Positions 51,301 to 59,036 are shown, counted from the first letter of the stretch. The stretch is DNA of 64,000 nucleotides from Streptomyces sp. NBC_00523 (GCF_036346615.1 NZ_CP107836.1:6448001-6512000), one strand, 5' to 3'. Program-made: numbers and translations. Notes: generated by a model from the sequence alone, not told the origin.

Positions 51301-51748
51301 GCGCGCCGACGCGACCCTGCGCTCCGTCCTCGCCGCCGCCGGCGACCGGCTGGCCCGCCACCGCGACTACGTACCGCAGGCCGTCGAGCTGCTGGCCAGG
51401 GCGGTGGACCCGGAGAGCGGGGCGGACGCGCTGCACGCCGCGCTGGACCGCATCGCCCTGCTGGTCACCGGCCGGCCCGTGCTCGCCGCCCGCGTCGCCC
51501 TCCTGTACGGCACGCAGCACGGTGTCCCGCAGGGCGAGGACGGGGCGGCGACGCTGCTCGCGGTGGCGGGGCGCCTCGCCGAGGACGGCGGCCTCGCGCA
51601 CGGCCTGCTGGCGGTGCGGCTGGTCGCGTCCGGCGGACGGCACACGGGGTGGACCGGGCCCTGGCGGACCCAGCTGCGGCTGCTGCGGCGCCACCCGGAG
51701 GCGGAGGTGCGCGACGCGGCGTACGCGGAGGTGACGGTCCGGGAGTGA
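48386..51748 (+). CDS. Very large helical-repeat protein of unknown function
   Basis: A 1120-aa soluble protein, almost wholly alpha-helical, with many Leu/Ala/Arg-rich ~30-40-residue blocks resembling HEAT or ARM repeats (for example DDRARVAVFAAGRASQDVRP, HPDVRAACVAGAIELLGDAR, DEELAAAAHAVVARWIPWEP). No signal peptide, membrane segment or enzyme motif was found. Such repeat proteins are usually scaffolds. ATG at 48386; CAGAAT at 48374-48379 lies six bases upstream with no Shine-Dalgarno (leaderless). It shares a 63-bp divergent promoter region with the chitosanase gene. Confidence 0.7.
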   Translation: MTDALLKSLDPLPYPRRMRELAARARVLSASGELRRVLDELDRGGPYERGLAAIAAAVGGDAEWTGAHLADPDPFVQGHALRAARSLGVPDEAYEQALDDLPRAARRRLLRAVVRDGRTGLAARLLERVRGDWGDAEATVLLPGCPADTVARLLPELLYAVRGWSGLGRCHPGPLLDAVEHQLAELPEPQRPEWWQRYAPGIAATVTARPARVLDLLERFGPATLPWPLAHRLGALATADPARTARLLLRPETRSMLEQGARRVPDGVLVRLARTAPEGLVVELGRALAQNSAGLARLLAALPPGRRTALHASVTAGRGPGGPAVDADLLDALPRSGVADEARRMADRAAERGEDWHTVLLAQSYLPAAEVWDRLLAATRRPAAADRALVWPLLVRNAGRTGAPGPVAVLLDDMARLRNEQDPVRSAALLALAGIPAALFTEAMEPALDRIAADAVEARDSSYATRHALSTLAVRLLREHAVTGRRALVSWSLRTLVRISGNTGGADLGRLDRTLRRGQEHEVFEALRPWLEAGAEKSDYGLAFALVRALGRRAAGLPELQDLLWQAIRFGSVTTARTAVRLWLEPDTDRGERVERLLALDPSAGTLPEVLAVLTRTRTDLLDPYLATPPPHGRFLTPGRPWTVHPGAEIRRWVPRQHRAAERALRHAARDGKLPLHGRARAVVALARIPGTGAESLGEWTGSDDVVLAEAALTALGHTDRAPEMLPVLLAHTGDDRARVAVFAAGRASQDVRPSVLAPMLRARLAPGTGKVTSRKETVRLAVARLPRETAADLVTEGYEAPEQHPDVRAACVAGAIELLGDARMWRLLADAAAGPAVLRTAVLRVRPMDLPGAHRTGYARLVREVCGTDDEELAAAAHAVVARWIPWEPGICEVLAAATTDLARRRSWRSAADALAGAAPAASGEAARALMGALATLTDSVAMDDAGSDRDRPERQRAVYLVNRLASAAGGRADATLRSVLAAAGDRLARHRDYVPQAVELLARAVDPESGADALHAALDRIALLVTGRPVLAARVALLYGTQHGVPQGEDGAATLLAVAGRLAEDGGLAHGLLAVRLVASGGRHTGWTGPWRTQLRLLRRHPEAEVRDAAYAEVTVRE

Positions 51749-51792
51749 GCGGTCCCCCGGAGCGTCACCTCCGTGCGGTCGGGCCTGAGCGG

Positions 51793-52767
51793 TCAGCCCT
51801 GGGCGCGGGCGGCCATCCGGGCCTTCCGGGCGGCGAGCTTCTCGTCGAACTTCGCCGCCTCGGTGTCCAGGCCGTGCATGTACAGGCCCAGCTCCTCCTG
51901 CGCCTTCAGGCCCTCCGGGCCCAGGCCGTCGATGTCGAGCACCTTCAGGTATCGCAGCACCGGCTGGATGACGTCGTCGTGGTGGATGCGCATGTTGTAG
52001 ATCTCACCGATCGCCATCTGCGCGGCGGCCCGCTCGAAGCCGGGCATGCCGTGGCCGGGCATCCGGAAGTTGACGACGACGTCGCGCACGGACTGCATCG
52101 TCAGGTCCGGGGCCAGCTGGAACGCCGCGCCCAGCAGGTTGCGGTAGAAGACCATGTGCAGGTTCTCGTCGGTCGCGATGCGCGCCAGCATCCGGTCGCA
52201 GACCGGGTCGCCCGACTGGTGCCCGGTGTTGCGGTGCGAGACGCGGGTCGCTAGCTCCTGGAAGGCCACGTAGGCCACGGAGTGCAGCATCGAGTGCCGG
52301 TTGTCCGACTCGAAGCCCTCCGCCATGTGCGCCATCCGGAACTGCTCCAGCTTGTCCGGGTCGACGGCGCGCGAGGTGAGCAGGTAGTCCCGCATCACGA
52401 TGCCGTGCCGGCCCTCCTCGGCCGTCCAGCGGTGCACCCAGGTGCCCCAGGCGCCGTCGCGGCCGAAGAGCGAGGCGATCTCGTGGTGGTAGCTGGGGAG
52501 GTTGTCCTCGGTGAGCAGGTTCACCACGAGCGCGATCTTGCCGATGTCGGTGACCTTGGACTGCTCGGCCCGCCACGCCTCGCCGTCCTCGAAGACGCCG
52601 GGGAAGTTGCGCCCGTCGGAGAAGGGGACGTACTCGTGCGGCATCCAGTCCTTGGCGACCTTGAGATGCCGGTTGAGCTCCTTCTCGACCACCTCTTCCA
52701 GTGCGAACAGGAGGTGGGCATCGGTCCACGCCTGTGAACTGCCGAGATGGGGAGAAGTGATCGTCAC
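51793..52767 (-). CDS. Acyl-ACP desaturase (diiron, DesA type)
   Basis: A 324-aa soluble desaturase that introduces a double bond into an acyl-ACP chain. Diiron ligands are in WTAEEGRHGIVMRDYL (EExxH near 115) and ARIATDENLHMVFYRNLL (DExxH near 200), with a first Glu in LLFALEEVVEKELNRHLKVA. It is about the usual length. GTG start with AGGAG nine bases upstream. A compact set of overlapping palindromes at 52793-52827 covers the promoter, so unsaturated fatty acid synthesis is probably regulated by a TetR-type protein. Redox partners are not adjacent. Confidence 0.9.
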   Translation of the reverse strand: MTITSPHLGSSQAWTDAHLLFALEEVVEKELNRHLKVAKDWMPHEYVPFSDGRNFPGVFEDGEAWRAEQSKVTDIGKIALVVNLLTEDNLPSYHHEIASLFGRDGAWGTWVHRWTAEEGRHGIVMRDYLLTSRAVDPDKLEQFRMAHMAEGFESDNRHSMLHSVAYVAFQELATRVSHRNTGHQSGDPVCDRMLARIATDENLHMVFYRNLLGAAFQLAPDLTMQSVRDVVVNFRMPGHGMPGFERAAAQMAIGEIYNMRIHHDDVIQPVLRYLKVLDIDGLGPEGLKAQEELGLYMHGLDTEAAKFDEKLAARKARMAARAQG

Positions 52768-52792
52768 GAGGGCTCCTGGGGACGGGAGAATT

Positions 52793-52827
52793 ACCTACGG
52801 ACTCGTAGGTTACGAGACCGTAGGTTA
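52793..52827. promoter_or_regulatory. Overlapping palindromic operators of the desaturase gene
   Basis: ACCTACG-GACT-CGTAGGT (52793-52810, perfect 7-bp arms) overlaps CTCGTA-GGT-TACGAG (52802-52816), followed by a third CGTAGGTTA half (52819-52827). It begins 26 bases before the GTG start. Dense repeated halves suggest cooperative binding by a TetR-like lipid-sensing repressor. Confidence 0.65.
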
Positions 52828-52894
52828 AAGCGACGGTAAGGCTCTGGCCAAGCCCGAACGGGCGAGCGTCGCTCACTCTGTGTGACCGAGGGCG

Positions 52895-52929
52895 GAGGGG
52901 GTGTGCGCCGGCCCGGCGCACACCCCCTC
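52895..52929 (-). terminator. Hairpin terminator of the ABC-F gene
   Basis: Perfect 16-bp stem (52895-52910 with 52914-52929), loop GCC, beginning eight bases after the ABC-F stop on the minus strand. It separates the ABC-F transcript from the desaturase gene. Confidence 0.85.
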
Positions 52930-52937
52930 TCCCTCTG

Positions 52938-54569
52938 TCAGAGCCCGGCGCGCACCTCCTCGGCCGTGGTGTCCCGCAGCTCCCCGTCGAGCAGCAGCCA
53001 GCGGGTGATCCCCAGCGATTCCAGGAACGGAACGTCGTGGCTGGCCACGACGAGCGCCCCCTCGTACGCCTCCAGCGCCTCGGTCAGCCGTCGTACGCTC
53101 GCCAGGTCGAGGTTGTTCGTCGGCTCGTCCAGCATCAGCAGCTGGGGCGCCGGCTCGGCCAGCAGCAGCGCGGCCAGCGCCGCCCGGAACCGCTCCCCGC
53201 CCGACAGCGTCCCCGCCGCCCGGTCCGCCCGCGCACCCCGGAAGAGGAAGTGCGCGAGCCTCGCCCTGATGTGGTTGTTGGTGGCGTCCGGGGCGAACCG
53301 CGCCACGTTCTCCACCACGCTCAGCCCGTCGTCCAGCACGTCGAGCCGCTGGGGCAGGAAGCGCAGCGGGACGTCGGTCACGGCCTCGCCGGACACCGGG
53401 GCCAGCTCACCGGCGAGCGTGCGGAGCAGCGTGGTCTTGCCCGCCCCGTTGCGCCCCACCAGCGCGATGCGCTCCGGACCGCGCACCTCGTACTGGCCCC
53501 GCACCCGCGCCCCGTACGCGAGTTCCAGATCGCGCAGGACCAGCACGCCCCGGCCCGGATGGACCCGGGTGCGCGGCAGTTCGACCCGGATCTCGTCGTC
53601 GTCGCGGACCAGCTCGACGGCGTCGTCCAGTCGCTCCTTCGCCTCGGCCAGCCGCTCCGCGTGCAGGAGCCGGTGCTTGCCCGCGGACTCCTGGGCGGCG
53701 CGTTTGCGTGCCCCCATGACGATCTTGGGTTCGCGTTTCTGCTCGTACATCTTCTGCCCGTACCGCTTGCGCCGGGCCAGTTTCACCTGGGCGTCGGCCA
53801 GTTCGCGCTTCTGCCGCTTCATGTCGGCCTCGGCGACGCGCACCATGCGCTCGGCCGCCTCCTGCTCGACGGCCAGCGCCTCCTCGTACGCGGAGAGGTT
53901 GCCGCCGTACCAGGTGACGGTGGAGTCCCGCAGGTCGGCGATCTGGTCGACCCGCTCCAGGAGTTCCCGGTCGTGGCTGACGACGACGAGCACCCCGTGC
54001 CAGGCGTCGACGGCCGCGTACAGGCGCAGTCTGGCGTACAGGTCCAGGTTGTTGGTCGGCTCGTCAAGCAGCAGCACGTCGGGCCGGGCCAGCAGCAGGG
54101 CTGCCAGCCGCAGCAGCACGCACTCGCCGCCGGACATCTCGCCGATCGTGCGGTCGAGCCCGATGTGGCCGAGGCCCAGCCCGTCGAGGGTGGCGCGGGC
54201 CCGCTCCTCGACGTCCCAGTCGTCGCCGACGACGGTGAAGTGCTCCTCGCCGACGTCACCGGCCTCGATGGCGTGCAGCGCGCGGCGGACCGTGTCGATC
54301 CCGAGCGCGGCGTCGACGCGCAACTCCGTGTCCAGGACCAGGTTCTGCGGCAGGTAGCCCACTTCACCGGAGACGGCGATCCGGCCCCCGGTGGGCTCGA
54401 TCTCCCCGGCGAGCAGCCGGAGCAGGGTGGACTTTCCGGCCCCGTTGAGGCCGATGAGCCCCGTGCGGCCGGGGCCCACGGAGAGATCGAGGCCGTCCAG
54501 GGCCCGGCCGCCGTCGGGCCAGACCAGGGACAGGGCGGAACAGGTGATGTGGGCGGTGGGGGTAGACAT
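52938..54569 (-). CDS. ABC-F family ATPase (antibiotic-resistance/ribosome-protection type)
   Basis: A 543-aa protein with two ABC domains and no membrane segment. Domain 1: GLNGAGKST (~41), signature MSGGECVLLRLAALLL, Walker B LLLDEPTNNLDL. Domain 2: GRNGAGKTT (~350), signature LSGGERFRAALAALLL, Walker B LMLDEPTNNLDLAS. The linker is long, charged and coiled-coil-like (AYEEALAVEQEAAERMVRVA … RRKRYGQKMYEQKREPKIV), as in ABC-F proteins that act at the ribosomal P/E site; it may protect against macrolides, lincosamides or pleuromutilins. ATG at 54569 with GGGAG upstream. No transporter partner is nearby. Confidence 0.88.
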   Translation of the reverse strand: MSTPTAHITCSALSLVWPDGGRALDGLDLSVGPGRTGLIGLNGAGKSTLLRLLAGEIEPTGGRIAVSGEVGYLPQNLVLDTELRVDAALGIDTVRRALHAIEAGDVGEEHFTVVGDDWDVEERARATLDGLGLGHIGLDRTIGEMSGGECVLLRLAALLLARPDVLLLDEPTNNLDLYARLRLYAAVDAWHGVLVVVSHDRELLERVDQIADLRDSTVTWYGGNLSAYEEALAVEQEAAERMVRVAEADMKRQKRELADAQVKLARRKRYGQKMYEQKREPKIVMGARKRAAQESAGKHRLLHAERLAEAKERLDDAVELVRDDDEIRVELPRTRVHPGRGVLVLRDLELAYGARVRGQYEVRGPERIALVGRNGAGKTTLLRTLAGELAPVSGEAVTDVPLRFLPQRLDVLDDGLSVVENVARFAPDATNNHIRARLAHFLFRGARADRAAGTLSGGERFRAALAALLLAEPAPQLLMLDEPTNNLDLASVRRLTEALEAYEGALVVASHDVPFLESLGITRWLLLDGELRDTTAEEVRAGL

Positions 54570-54886
54570 GAGGAATCTCCCGGTTGCGAGGAAGGACAGG
54601 GCAACGGGACGAGACACCGGCCACTGGCATTCGACGCGTTCCGGCGGAAAATCCGGTAGCGCGGAGGGAAGGCCCTGGTCGCGGAGGACGGCTCGGAGAG
54701 CTGAGGTCGCACTCGGGCGCGCGGACACGGCAAAGGCCGGTCATGGCACGCGACACGGTGTCTCGGGACCTCAGACCTTCAAGGGCCTGCTCCATTCGGC
54801 GACGACAAGGACACCGGGAACGTTACGCGGGGCCCGGGGAGGGAGCAATCGGATTAACGGCCCCCGCGCGCAAGCGGGTCGCGGAC
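54570..54886. other. Long leader region upstream of the ABC-F gene
   Basis: 317 bases without a convincing gene. ABC-F resistance genes often have a long attenuated leader. A minus-strand ATG at about 54743 (MTGLCRVRAPECD…) opens a short frame that could be a leader peptide, but I see no clear pair of competing hairpins and no clear promoter. Confidence 0.4.
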
Positions 54887-55300
54887 TCAGCAGGGGCCGA
54901 AGAGCTCGGTCAGATTCCGGTCGAGGTCCAGGAACCGGTGCTCATGGCCGCAGGGCACCAGCTCCTGGGCCCGTCGCAGGAACCGCCGCAGATCCGCGGT
55001 GCGCACATGCACCATCGCGATCCCCTCGGCGGCGTGGAACTCCAGCACCGTACGGTCGTAGCCGAACGGCCTGACGCGTACGTCCCCGAGCCCGGACGGC
55101 ACCTCCATCCCGGCGGCGAGCAGGTCCCGGGAGAACTGCCAGGACACCTCGGTCCCTTCCAGCGTCGCCGGCGCGGGGAACGCCATGCGTACGGCGAAGG
55201 GGTCCGCCCGGTCGTAGCTCAGGACGGCGGGCAGGGTCTCCATCTGCGGCGCGGACGCCACCATGCGGGCCTGTACGGACTGTTCGATGACCGTGGACAC
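54887..55300 (-). CDS. ssgD: SsgA-like sporulation/cell-division protein (SsgD-like)
   Basis: A 137-aa SsgA-like protein. Family features are AVLSYDRADPFAVRMAFPAP near residue 28, EVSWQFSRDLLAAGMEVPSG, DVRVRPFGYDRTVLEFHAAE, and ADLRRFLRRAQELVPCGHEH. SALPs occur only in morphologically complex actinomycetes and guide septum placement and wall assembly during sporulation; SsgB recruits FtsZ, and SsgD has been tied to cell-wall integrity. The symbol rests on the neighbourhood (near desaturase and ABC-F genes as I recall for SCO6722), not on alignment. GTG at 55300 with GGGAG upstream. Confidence 0.82.
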   Translation of the reverse strand: MSTVIEQSVQARMVASAPQMETLPAVLSYDRADPFAVRMAFPAPATLEGTEVSWQFSRDLLAAGMEVPSGLGDVRVRPFGYDRTVLEFHAAEGIAMVHVRTADLRRFLRRAQELVPCGHEHRFLDLDRNLTELFGPC

Positions 55301-55450
55301 GAACCTGCTCCCTCTCGCGACCGGACGAACGGTTCCCGGCACCCGTAGAGACGGCGGAGGCCGCCGATCCGTGCACCGGGAGTCGGCGTGAGCTGTATCA
55401 CCGCGCACGCCGCTGCCTGTTCGCGTGCCCCGTTCCGGCGGGAGCACCCG

Positions 55451-55744
55451 TCAGAGCCGCTGGCGGTACGGGGCGAGCGCGTCCGAGGTCTTGGTGGCGA
55501 TGAACTCGGTGATCCGGTACGCGCAGACGCCCTCGACCACGAACGGGTCGGTCGCCGCCAGCGCCTCGATCGCCGCCCGGTCGTCCCCGACCGCGAGGAT
55601 CACCCCGCCGTCCCGGGGGTTCTTGCGCCCGGAGGCGATGAACACCCCGGCCTCGTACTGCCGGTCGAGCCAGGCGACGTGCGCGCTCAGCGCCGCGTCG
55701 ACGCGGTCCATCGGGGCGGTGTAGGACAGCTCAAGTACGAACAT
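55451..55744 (-). CDS. YCII-related domain protein
   Basis: A 97-aa protein of the YciI family: MFVLELSYTAPMDRVDAALS, AHVAWLDRQYEAGVFIASG (conserved His), NPRDGGVILAVGDDRAAIEA and PFVVEGVCAYRITEF. YciI proteins have a ferredoxin-like fold with a putative His-Asp active site; some relatives are enzymes of hydrolytic or dechlorinating type, most are unassigned. It is short, complete and cytoplasmic. It is divergent from the endonuclease V gene 52 bases away. Confidence 0.87.
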   Translation of the reverse strand: MFVLELSYTAPMDRVDAALSAHVAWLDRQYEAGVFIASGRKNPRDGGVILAVGDDRAAIEALAATDPFVVEGVCAYRITEFIATKTSDALAPYRQRL

Positions 55745-55795
55745 GATCTCAGGCTACCGGCGGGGCGCCGGGGCCACCGCCTAGGGTGACGCACC

Positions 55796-56473
55796 ATGAC
55801 AGCGCTGCACATGCCCTCCGACGCCGCCGAGGCCCGTGCCGTCCAGGACGCCCTGCGCGGCCGGGTGATCCTCGACGAGCCCGGCCCGTCGCCCGGGACC
55901 GGCCGGGTGACCGGGGTCGACGTCGCCTATGACGACGAGCGGGACATCGTGGTGGCGGCGGCCGTCGTGCTCGACGCCGCGACGCTGGAGGTGGTGGAGG
56001 AGGCGACCGCCGTCGGCCGGGTCAGCTTCCCGTACGTCCCGGGGCTGCTGGCCTTCCGCGAGATCCCGACCGTCCTGGCCGCCCTGGAGAACCTGGGCAC
56101 CGACCCCGGGCTCGTCGTCTGCGACGGGTACGGCAGGGCCCACCCCCGCCGCTTCGGCCTCGCCAGCCACCTCGGCGTCCTCACCGGGCTCCCGGTCATC
56201 GGCGTCGCCAAGAGCCCGTTCACCTTCACCCACGAACCGCCGGGACCGCGGCGCGGGGACCAGTCGCCGCTGCTGGACGGGGCGGAGGAGGTCGGCCGGG
56301 CCCTGCGCACCCGGACCGGCACCAAGCCGGTCTACGTCTCCGTCGGGCACCGCACCGGCCTGGACAACGCCGTCGCCCACACCCTCGCGCTCGCCCGGGA
56401 CTTCCGGCAGCCGGAGACCACGCGCAGGGCGGACTCCCTGTGCCGCAGGGCGCTGCGCGCAGCCACCGGCTGA
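55796..56473 (+). CDS. nfi: Endonuclease V (deoxyinosine repair)
   Basis: A 225-aa endonuclease V. Motifs are TGVDVAYDDERDIVVAAAVV with the first metal-binding Asp (~42), VGRVSFPYVPGLLAFREIPT with the PYxPG loop (~75-90), VVCDGYGRAHPRRFGLASHL (~108), and GLPVIGVAKSPFTF. It nicks DNA one base 3' to deoxyinosine. The length matches the family. TAGGGT at 55782-55787 lies eight bases before the ATG and there is no Shine-Dalgarno, so the transcript is probably leaderless. Confidence 0.9.
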   Translation: MTALHMPSDAAEARAVQDALRGRVILDEPGPSPGTGRVTGVDVAYDDERDIVVAAAVVLDAATLEVVEEATAVGRVSFPYVPGLLAFREIPTVLAALENLGTDPGLVVCDGYGRAHPRRFGLASHLGVLTGLPVIGVAKSPFTFTHEPPGPRRGDQSPLLDGAEEVGRALRTRTGTKPVYVSVGHRTGLDNAVAHTLALARDFRQPETTRRADSLCRRALRAATG

Positions 56474-56480
56474 AGGCGGT

Positions 56481-57671
56481 TCAGCGCACCGCCGCCACCC
56501 GGAACCGCAGCCCCGCCGCCACCAGCCGGCCGAGCAGCGCGTCGCCCATCGCGGTGGCCGTCGTGACCTGCCCCGAGGTGGCCGGCAGCTCGTCCAGCGC
56601 CAGGCACAGCGCCGACTCCGCGAGCATCTTCGCCGTCTCGTCGTACCCCGGATCGCCGCCCGACACCTCCGTGAACACCTGCCGCCCGCCGCCCTCGCCG
56701 ACGAACCGCACGGTGAACCAGCTGCGCCGCCTGCGCTCCGCGTCCGGGCCCGCGCCCGCCTCGTAACGCCCCATCAGCCACTCCCGCGCGGCCGGCACCT
56801 GCGCGGCGCCGAGCAGTACGCCGAGCGCGGCGGTGCCCCCGAGGGCCACGGGGAGGCGCTTGACCGAGGCGTAGTGGCGGTAGCGGAAGTCGGGGCCGTA
56901 GCGGGGCAGCGCCTTCGCCGAGCGGGCGACGATCCGCGCGTCGAGCGTCGGCAGCGGAAGCGCCCAGGTGCCCGTCTCCGGGCTGAAGCGGGGGCGGCCG
57001 AGCGGGGCGTGGACGCGGCGCCCGGCCACCCGGGGCTCGTACAGCCGGCGTTCCCTCGCGGCGCGCGCCGTCTGCGCGCCCCGGCCCATCGCGGTGAGCG
57101 CCGAGGCGAACGTACCGCCGGAGAAGACGGCGTTGCTGCGGACGAAGCCGTCGACGCGCAGCGGCACGTCCTCGGGCAGCTGCCGGACCGTGAAGTAGGC
57201 GCCGAGGTCGTGCGGCACGGAGTCGAAACCGCAGGCGTGCACGATGCGGGCGCCGGTCTCGCGGGCCCGGGTGTCGTGCGCCACGTACATCCGGTCCACG
57301 AACTCCGGCTCGCCCGTCAGGTCCGTGTAGTCCGTCCCCGTCTCCGCGCAGGCGGCGACCAGCTCCTCGCCGTACCAGACGTAGGGGCCGACGGTCGTGG
57401 CCACCACGTGCGTGGACTCGGCGAGTTCGCGCAGCGAACCCTTGTCGGCGGCGTCCGCCCGGATGAGCGGCACGTCCGCGCAGCGCGGATCGAGGGCGGT
57501 CAGCCGGGTGCGGAGCTTCTCCAGCTTGGCGCGGTCGCGTCCGGCGAGGGCCCAGCGGCAGCCGTCGGGGGCGTGCCGGGCCAGATACTCGGCGGTGAGC
57601 GCGCCCACGAAACCGGTGGCGCCGAAAAGGACTACGTCATAGGGGCGTGCGGCCCCGTTCTGCCTGTTCAC
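56481..57671 (-). CDS. Saccharopine dehydrogenase-like NAD(P)-binding reductase
   Basis: A 396-aa enzyme: the NAD(P)-binding N-terminus YDVVLFGATGFVGALTAEYL is followed by WALAGRDRAKLEKLRTRL, STHVVATTVGPYVWYGEELV and GARIVHACGFDSVPHDLGAY. This matches the saccharopine-dehydrogenase-like / trans-acting enoyl reductase family found beside lipid genes in mycobacteria. A hydrophobic stretch (VALGGTAALGVLLGA) near residue 280 may touch membrane. GTG at 57671 with GGAGG seven bases upstream. It is divergent from the beta-oxidation operon, supporting a lipid role; the substrate is not known. Confidence 0.82.
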   Translation of the reverse strand: MNRQNGAARPYDVVLFGATGFVGALTAEYLARHAPDGCRWALAGRDRAKLEKLRTRLTALDPRCADVPLIRADAADKGSLRELAESTHVVATTVGPYVWYGEELVAACAETGTDYTDLTGEPEFVDRMYVAHDTRARETGARIVHACGFDSVPHDLGAYFTVRQLPEDVPLRVDGFVRSNAVFSGGTFASALTAMGRGAQTARAARERRLYEPRVAGRRVHAPLGRPRFSPETGTWALPLPTLDARIVARSAKALPRYGPDFRYRHYASVKRLPVALGGTAALGVLLGAAQVPAAREWLMGRYEAGAGPDAERRRRSWFTVRFVGEGGGRQVFTEVSGGDPGYDETAKMLAESALCLALDELPATSGQVTTATAMGDALLGRLVAAGLRFRVAAVR

Positions 57672-57787
57672 GAAAGCCTCCGCGGAGGACGGCACCGGAT
57701 GGAGCGAGCAGAGGTTAGCGCGGCCGCCGTGGCGGTGTGAGGGCGGGAGGGGGTCATGGGGGAGTATCCATGAGGATCCGCGAAAAG

Positions 57788-57803
57788 AACTAAGCGCTTG
57801 CTC
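57788..57803. promoter_or_regulatory. Palindromic operator between reductase and beta-oxidation operon
   Basis: AACTAAGCGCTTGCTC, with core AAGCGCTT. On the other strand it reads AGCAAGCGCTTAGT, one base from the pattern AnCAAGnnCTTGnT bound by TetR-type lipid regulators such as KstR2. It lies 12 bases upstream of the -35 of the fad promoter and 117 from the divergent start. Confidence 0.55.
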
Positions 57804-57814
57804 GGCCCAAGGGG

Positions 57815-57843
57815 TTGTGCGGAGCGCGGTGCATTCCTAGCAT
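57815..57843 (+). promoter_or_regulatory. Promoter of the beta-oxidation operon
   Basis: TTGTGC (57815-57820), 17 bases, TAGCAT (57838-57843). Transcription would begin near 57850, ~35 bases before the CoA transferase ATG. Confidence 0.55.
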
Positions 57844-57884
57844 CATCGGTGTTACATCAGTTGTGTCATACCGCTGGGGGCTCG

Positions 57885-59036
57885 ATGGCGAGTACAGGGA
57901 ACGGCCCGCGCGGGCCCCTCGACGGGCTTCGGGTGGTGGAGCTCGCCGGTATCGGCCCCGGCCCGTTCGCCGCGATGGTGCTGGCCGATCTGGGCGCAGA
58001 CGTCGTGCGCGTCGACCGCCCCGGCGGCGCCGGGCTCGGCATCGACCCGGCCCGCGACCTCACCAACCGCAACAAGCGCTCCGTGCTGGTCGACCTCAAG
58101 GCCCCGGACGGTCCGGCCGCCGTCCTGGACCTGGCCGCCCGCGCCGACGTCCTCATCGAGGGCTACCGGCCGGGCGTCGCGGAACGCCTCGGCGTGGGCC
58201 CCGAAGCCTGCCTGGCCCGCAACCCGAAGCTCGTCTACGGGCGGATGACCGGCTGGGGCCAGGACGGACCGCTCGCCGAGCGCGCCGGACACGACATCGC
58301 GTACATCGCGCTCACCGGCACCCTCTCCATGATCGGCCGGCCGGACGAGCCGCCCACCGTCCCCGCCAACCTGGTCGGCGACTACGCGGGCGGCTCGCTC
58401 TACCTCGTCATCGGCATCCTCGCCGCCCTCCAGCACGCCCGTACGCCCGGCGGCACCGGACAGGTGGTCGACGCGGCCATCGTGGACGGCGCCGCCCACC
58501 TCGCCACGATGATCCACGGCATGCTCGCGGCCGGGAGCTGGCAGGACCGGCGAGGCGCCAACCTGCTGGACGGCGGCTGCCCGTTCTACGGCTCGTACGA
58601 GACCGCCGACGGGCAGTACATGGCGGTGGGCCCGCTGGAGCAGCGGTTCTACGACGCGTTCGTGAAGCTCCTCGGGATCGCGGACACCGTCCCGGACCGG
58701 AACGACCTGGCCCGCTGGGACGAGCTGCGCGCCGCCGTCGCGGACCGGTTCCGCACCCGCACCCGCGCCGAGTGGACCGAGGTCTTCGACGGCTCGGACG
58801 CCTGTGTGGCGCCGGTCCTCTCGCTCCGCGAGGCCCCGCACCACCCGCATCTCGCCGCCCGCGCCACCTTCGTGGAGCACGGCGGACTCACCCAGCCCGC
58901 GCCCGCGCCCCGCTTCTCGGCCACGCCCACGTCCGTGCGCACCGGGCCCGTCCTGCCGGGCGCGGACACCGAAGCCGTCGCCGCCGACTGGGACGTGCCC
59001 GGCCTGCGGACCACCCGGAAGGACACCACTCCCTGA
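57885..59036 (+). CDS. CaiB/BaiF CoA transferase, alpha-methylacyl-CoA racemase-like
   Basis: A 383-aa class III CoA-transferase family protein. It has LDGLRVVELAGIGPGPFAAM, LGADVVRVDRPGG, NKRSVLVDLKAPDG, GRMTGWGQDGPLAERAGHDI and YIALTGTLSMIG. The GHDIAY motif resembles the active-site Asp segment (GHDINY) of alpha-methylacyl-CoA racemase rather than a transferase, which would let branched-chain (2-methyl) acyl-CoAs enter beta-oxidation. ATG at 57885 with GGGGG upstream. The stop overlaps the next gene (TGATG), which is an acyl-CoA dehydrogenase, consistent with this role. Confidence 0.87.
   Translation: MASTGNGPRGPLDGLRVVELAGIGPGPFAAMVLADLGADVVRVDRPGGAGLGIDPARDLTNRNKRSVLVDLKAPDGPAAVLDLAARADVLIEGYRPGVAERLGVGPEACLARNPKLVYGRMTGWGQDGPLAERAGHDIAYIALTGTLSMIGRPDEPPTVPANLVGDYAGGSLYLVIGILAALQHARTPGGTGQVVDAAIVDGAAHLATMIHGMLAAGSWQDRRGANLLDGGCPFYGSYETADGQYMAVGPLEQRFYDAFVKLLGIADTVPDRNDLARWDELRAAVADRFRTRTRAEWTEVFDGSDACVAPVLSLREAPHHPHLAARATFVEHGGLTQPAPAPRFSATPTSVRTGPVLPGADTEAVAADWDVPGLRTTRKDTTP

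Noticed and set aside
48323..51694. Minus-strand extension of the chitosanase frame over the helical-repeat gene
   Set aside because: The GH46 match covers only 47396-48322; the extension is antisense to a gene with proper codon bias.
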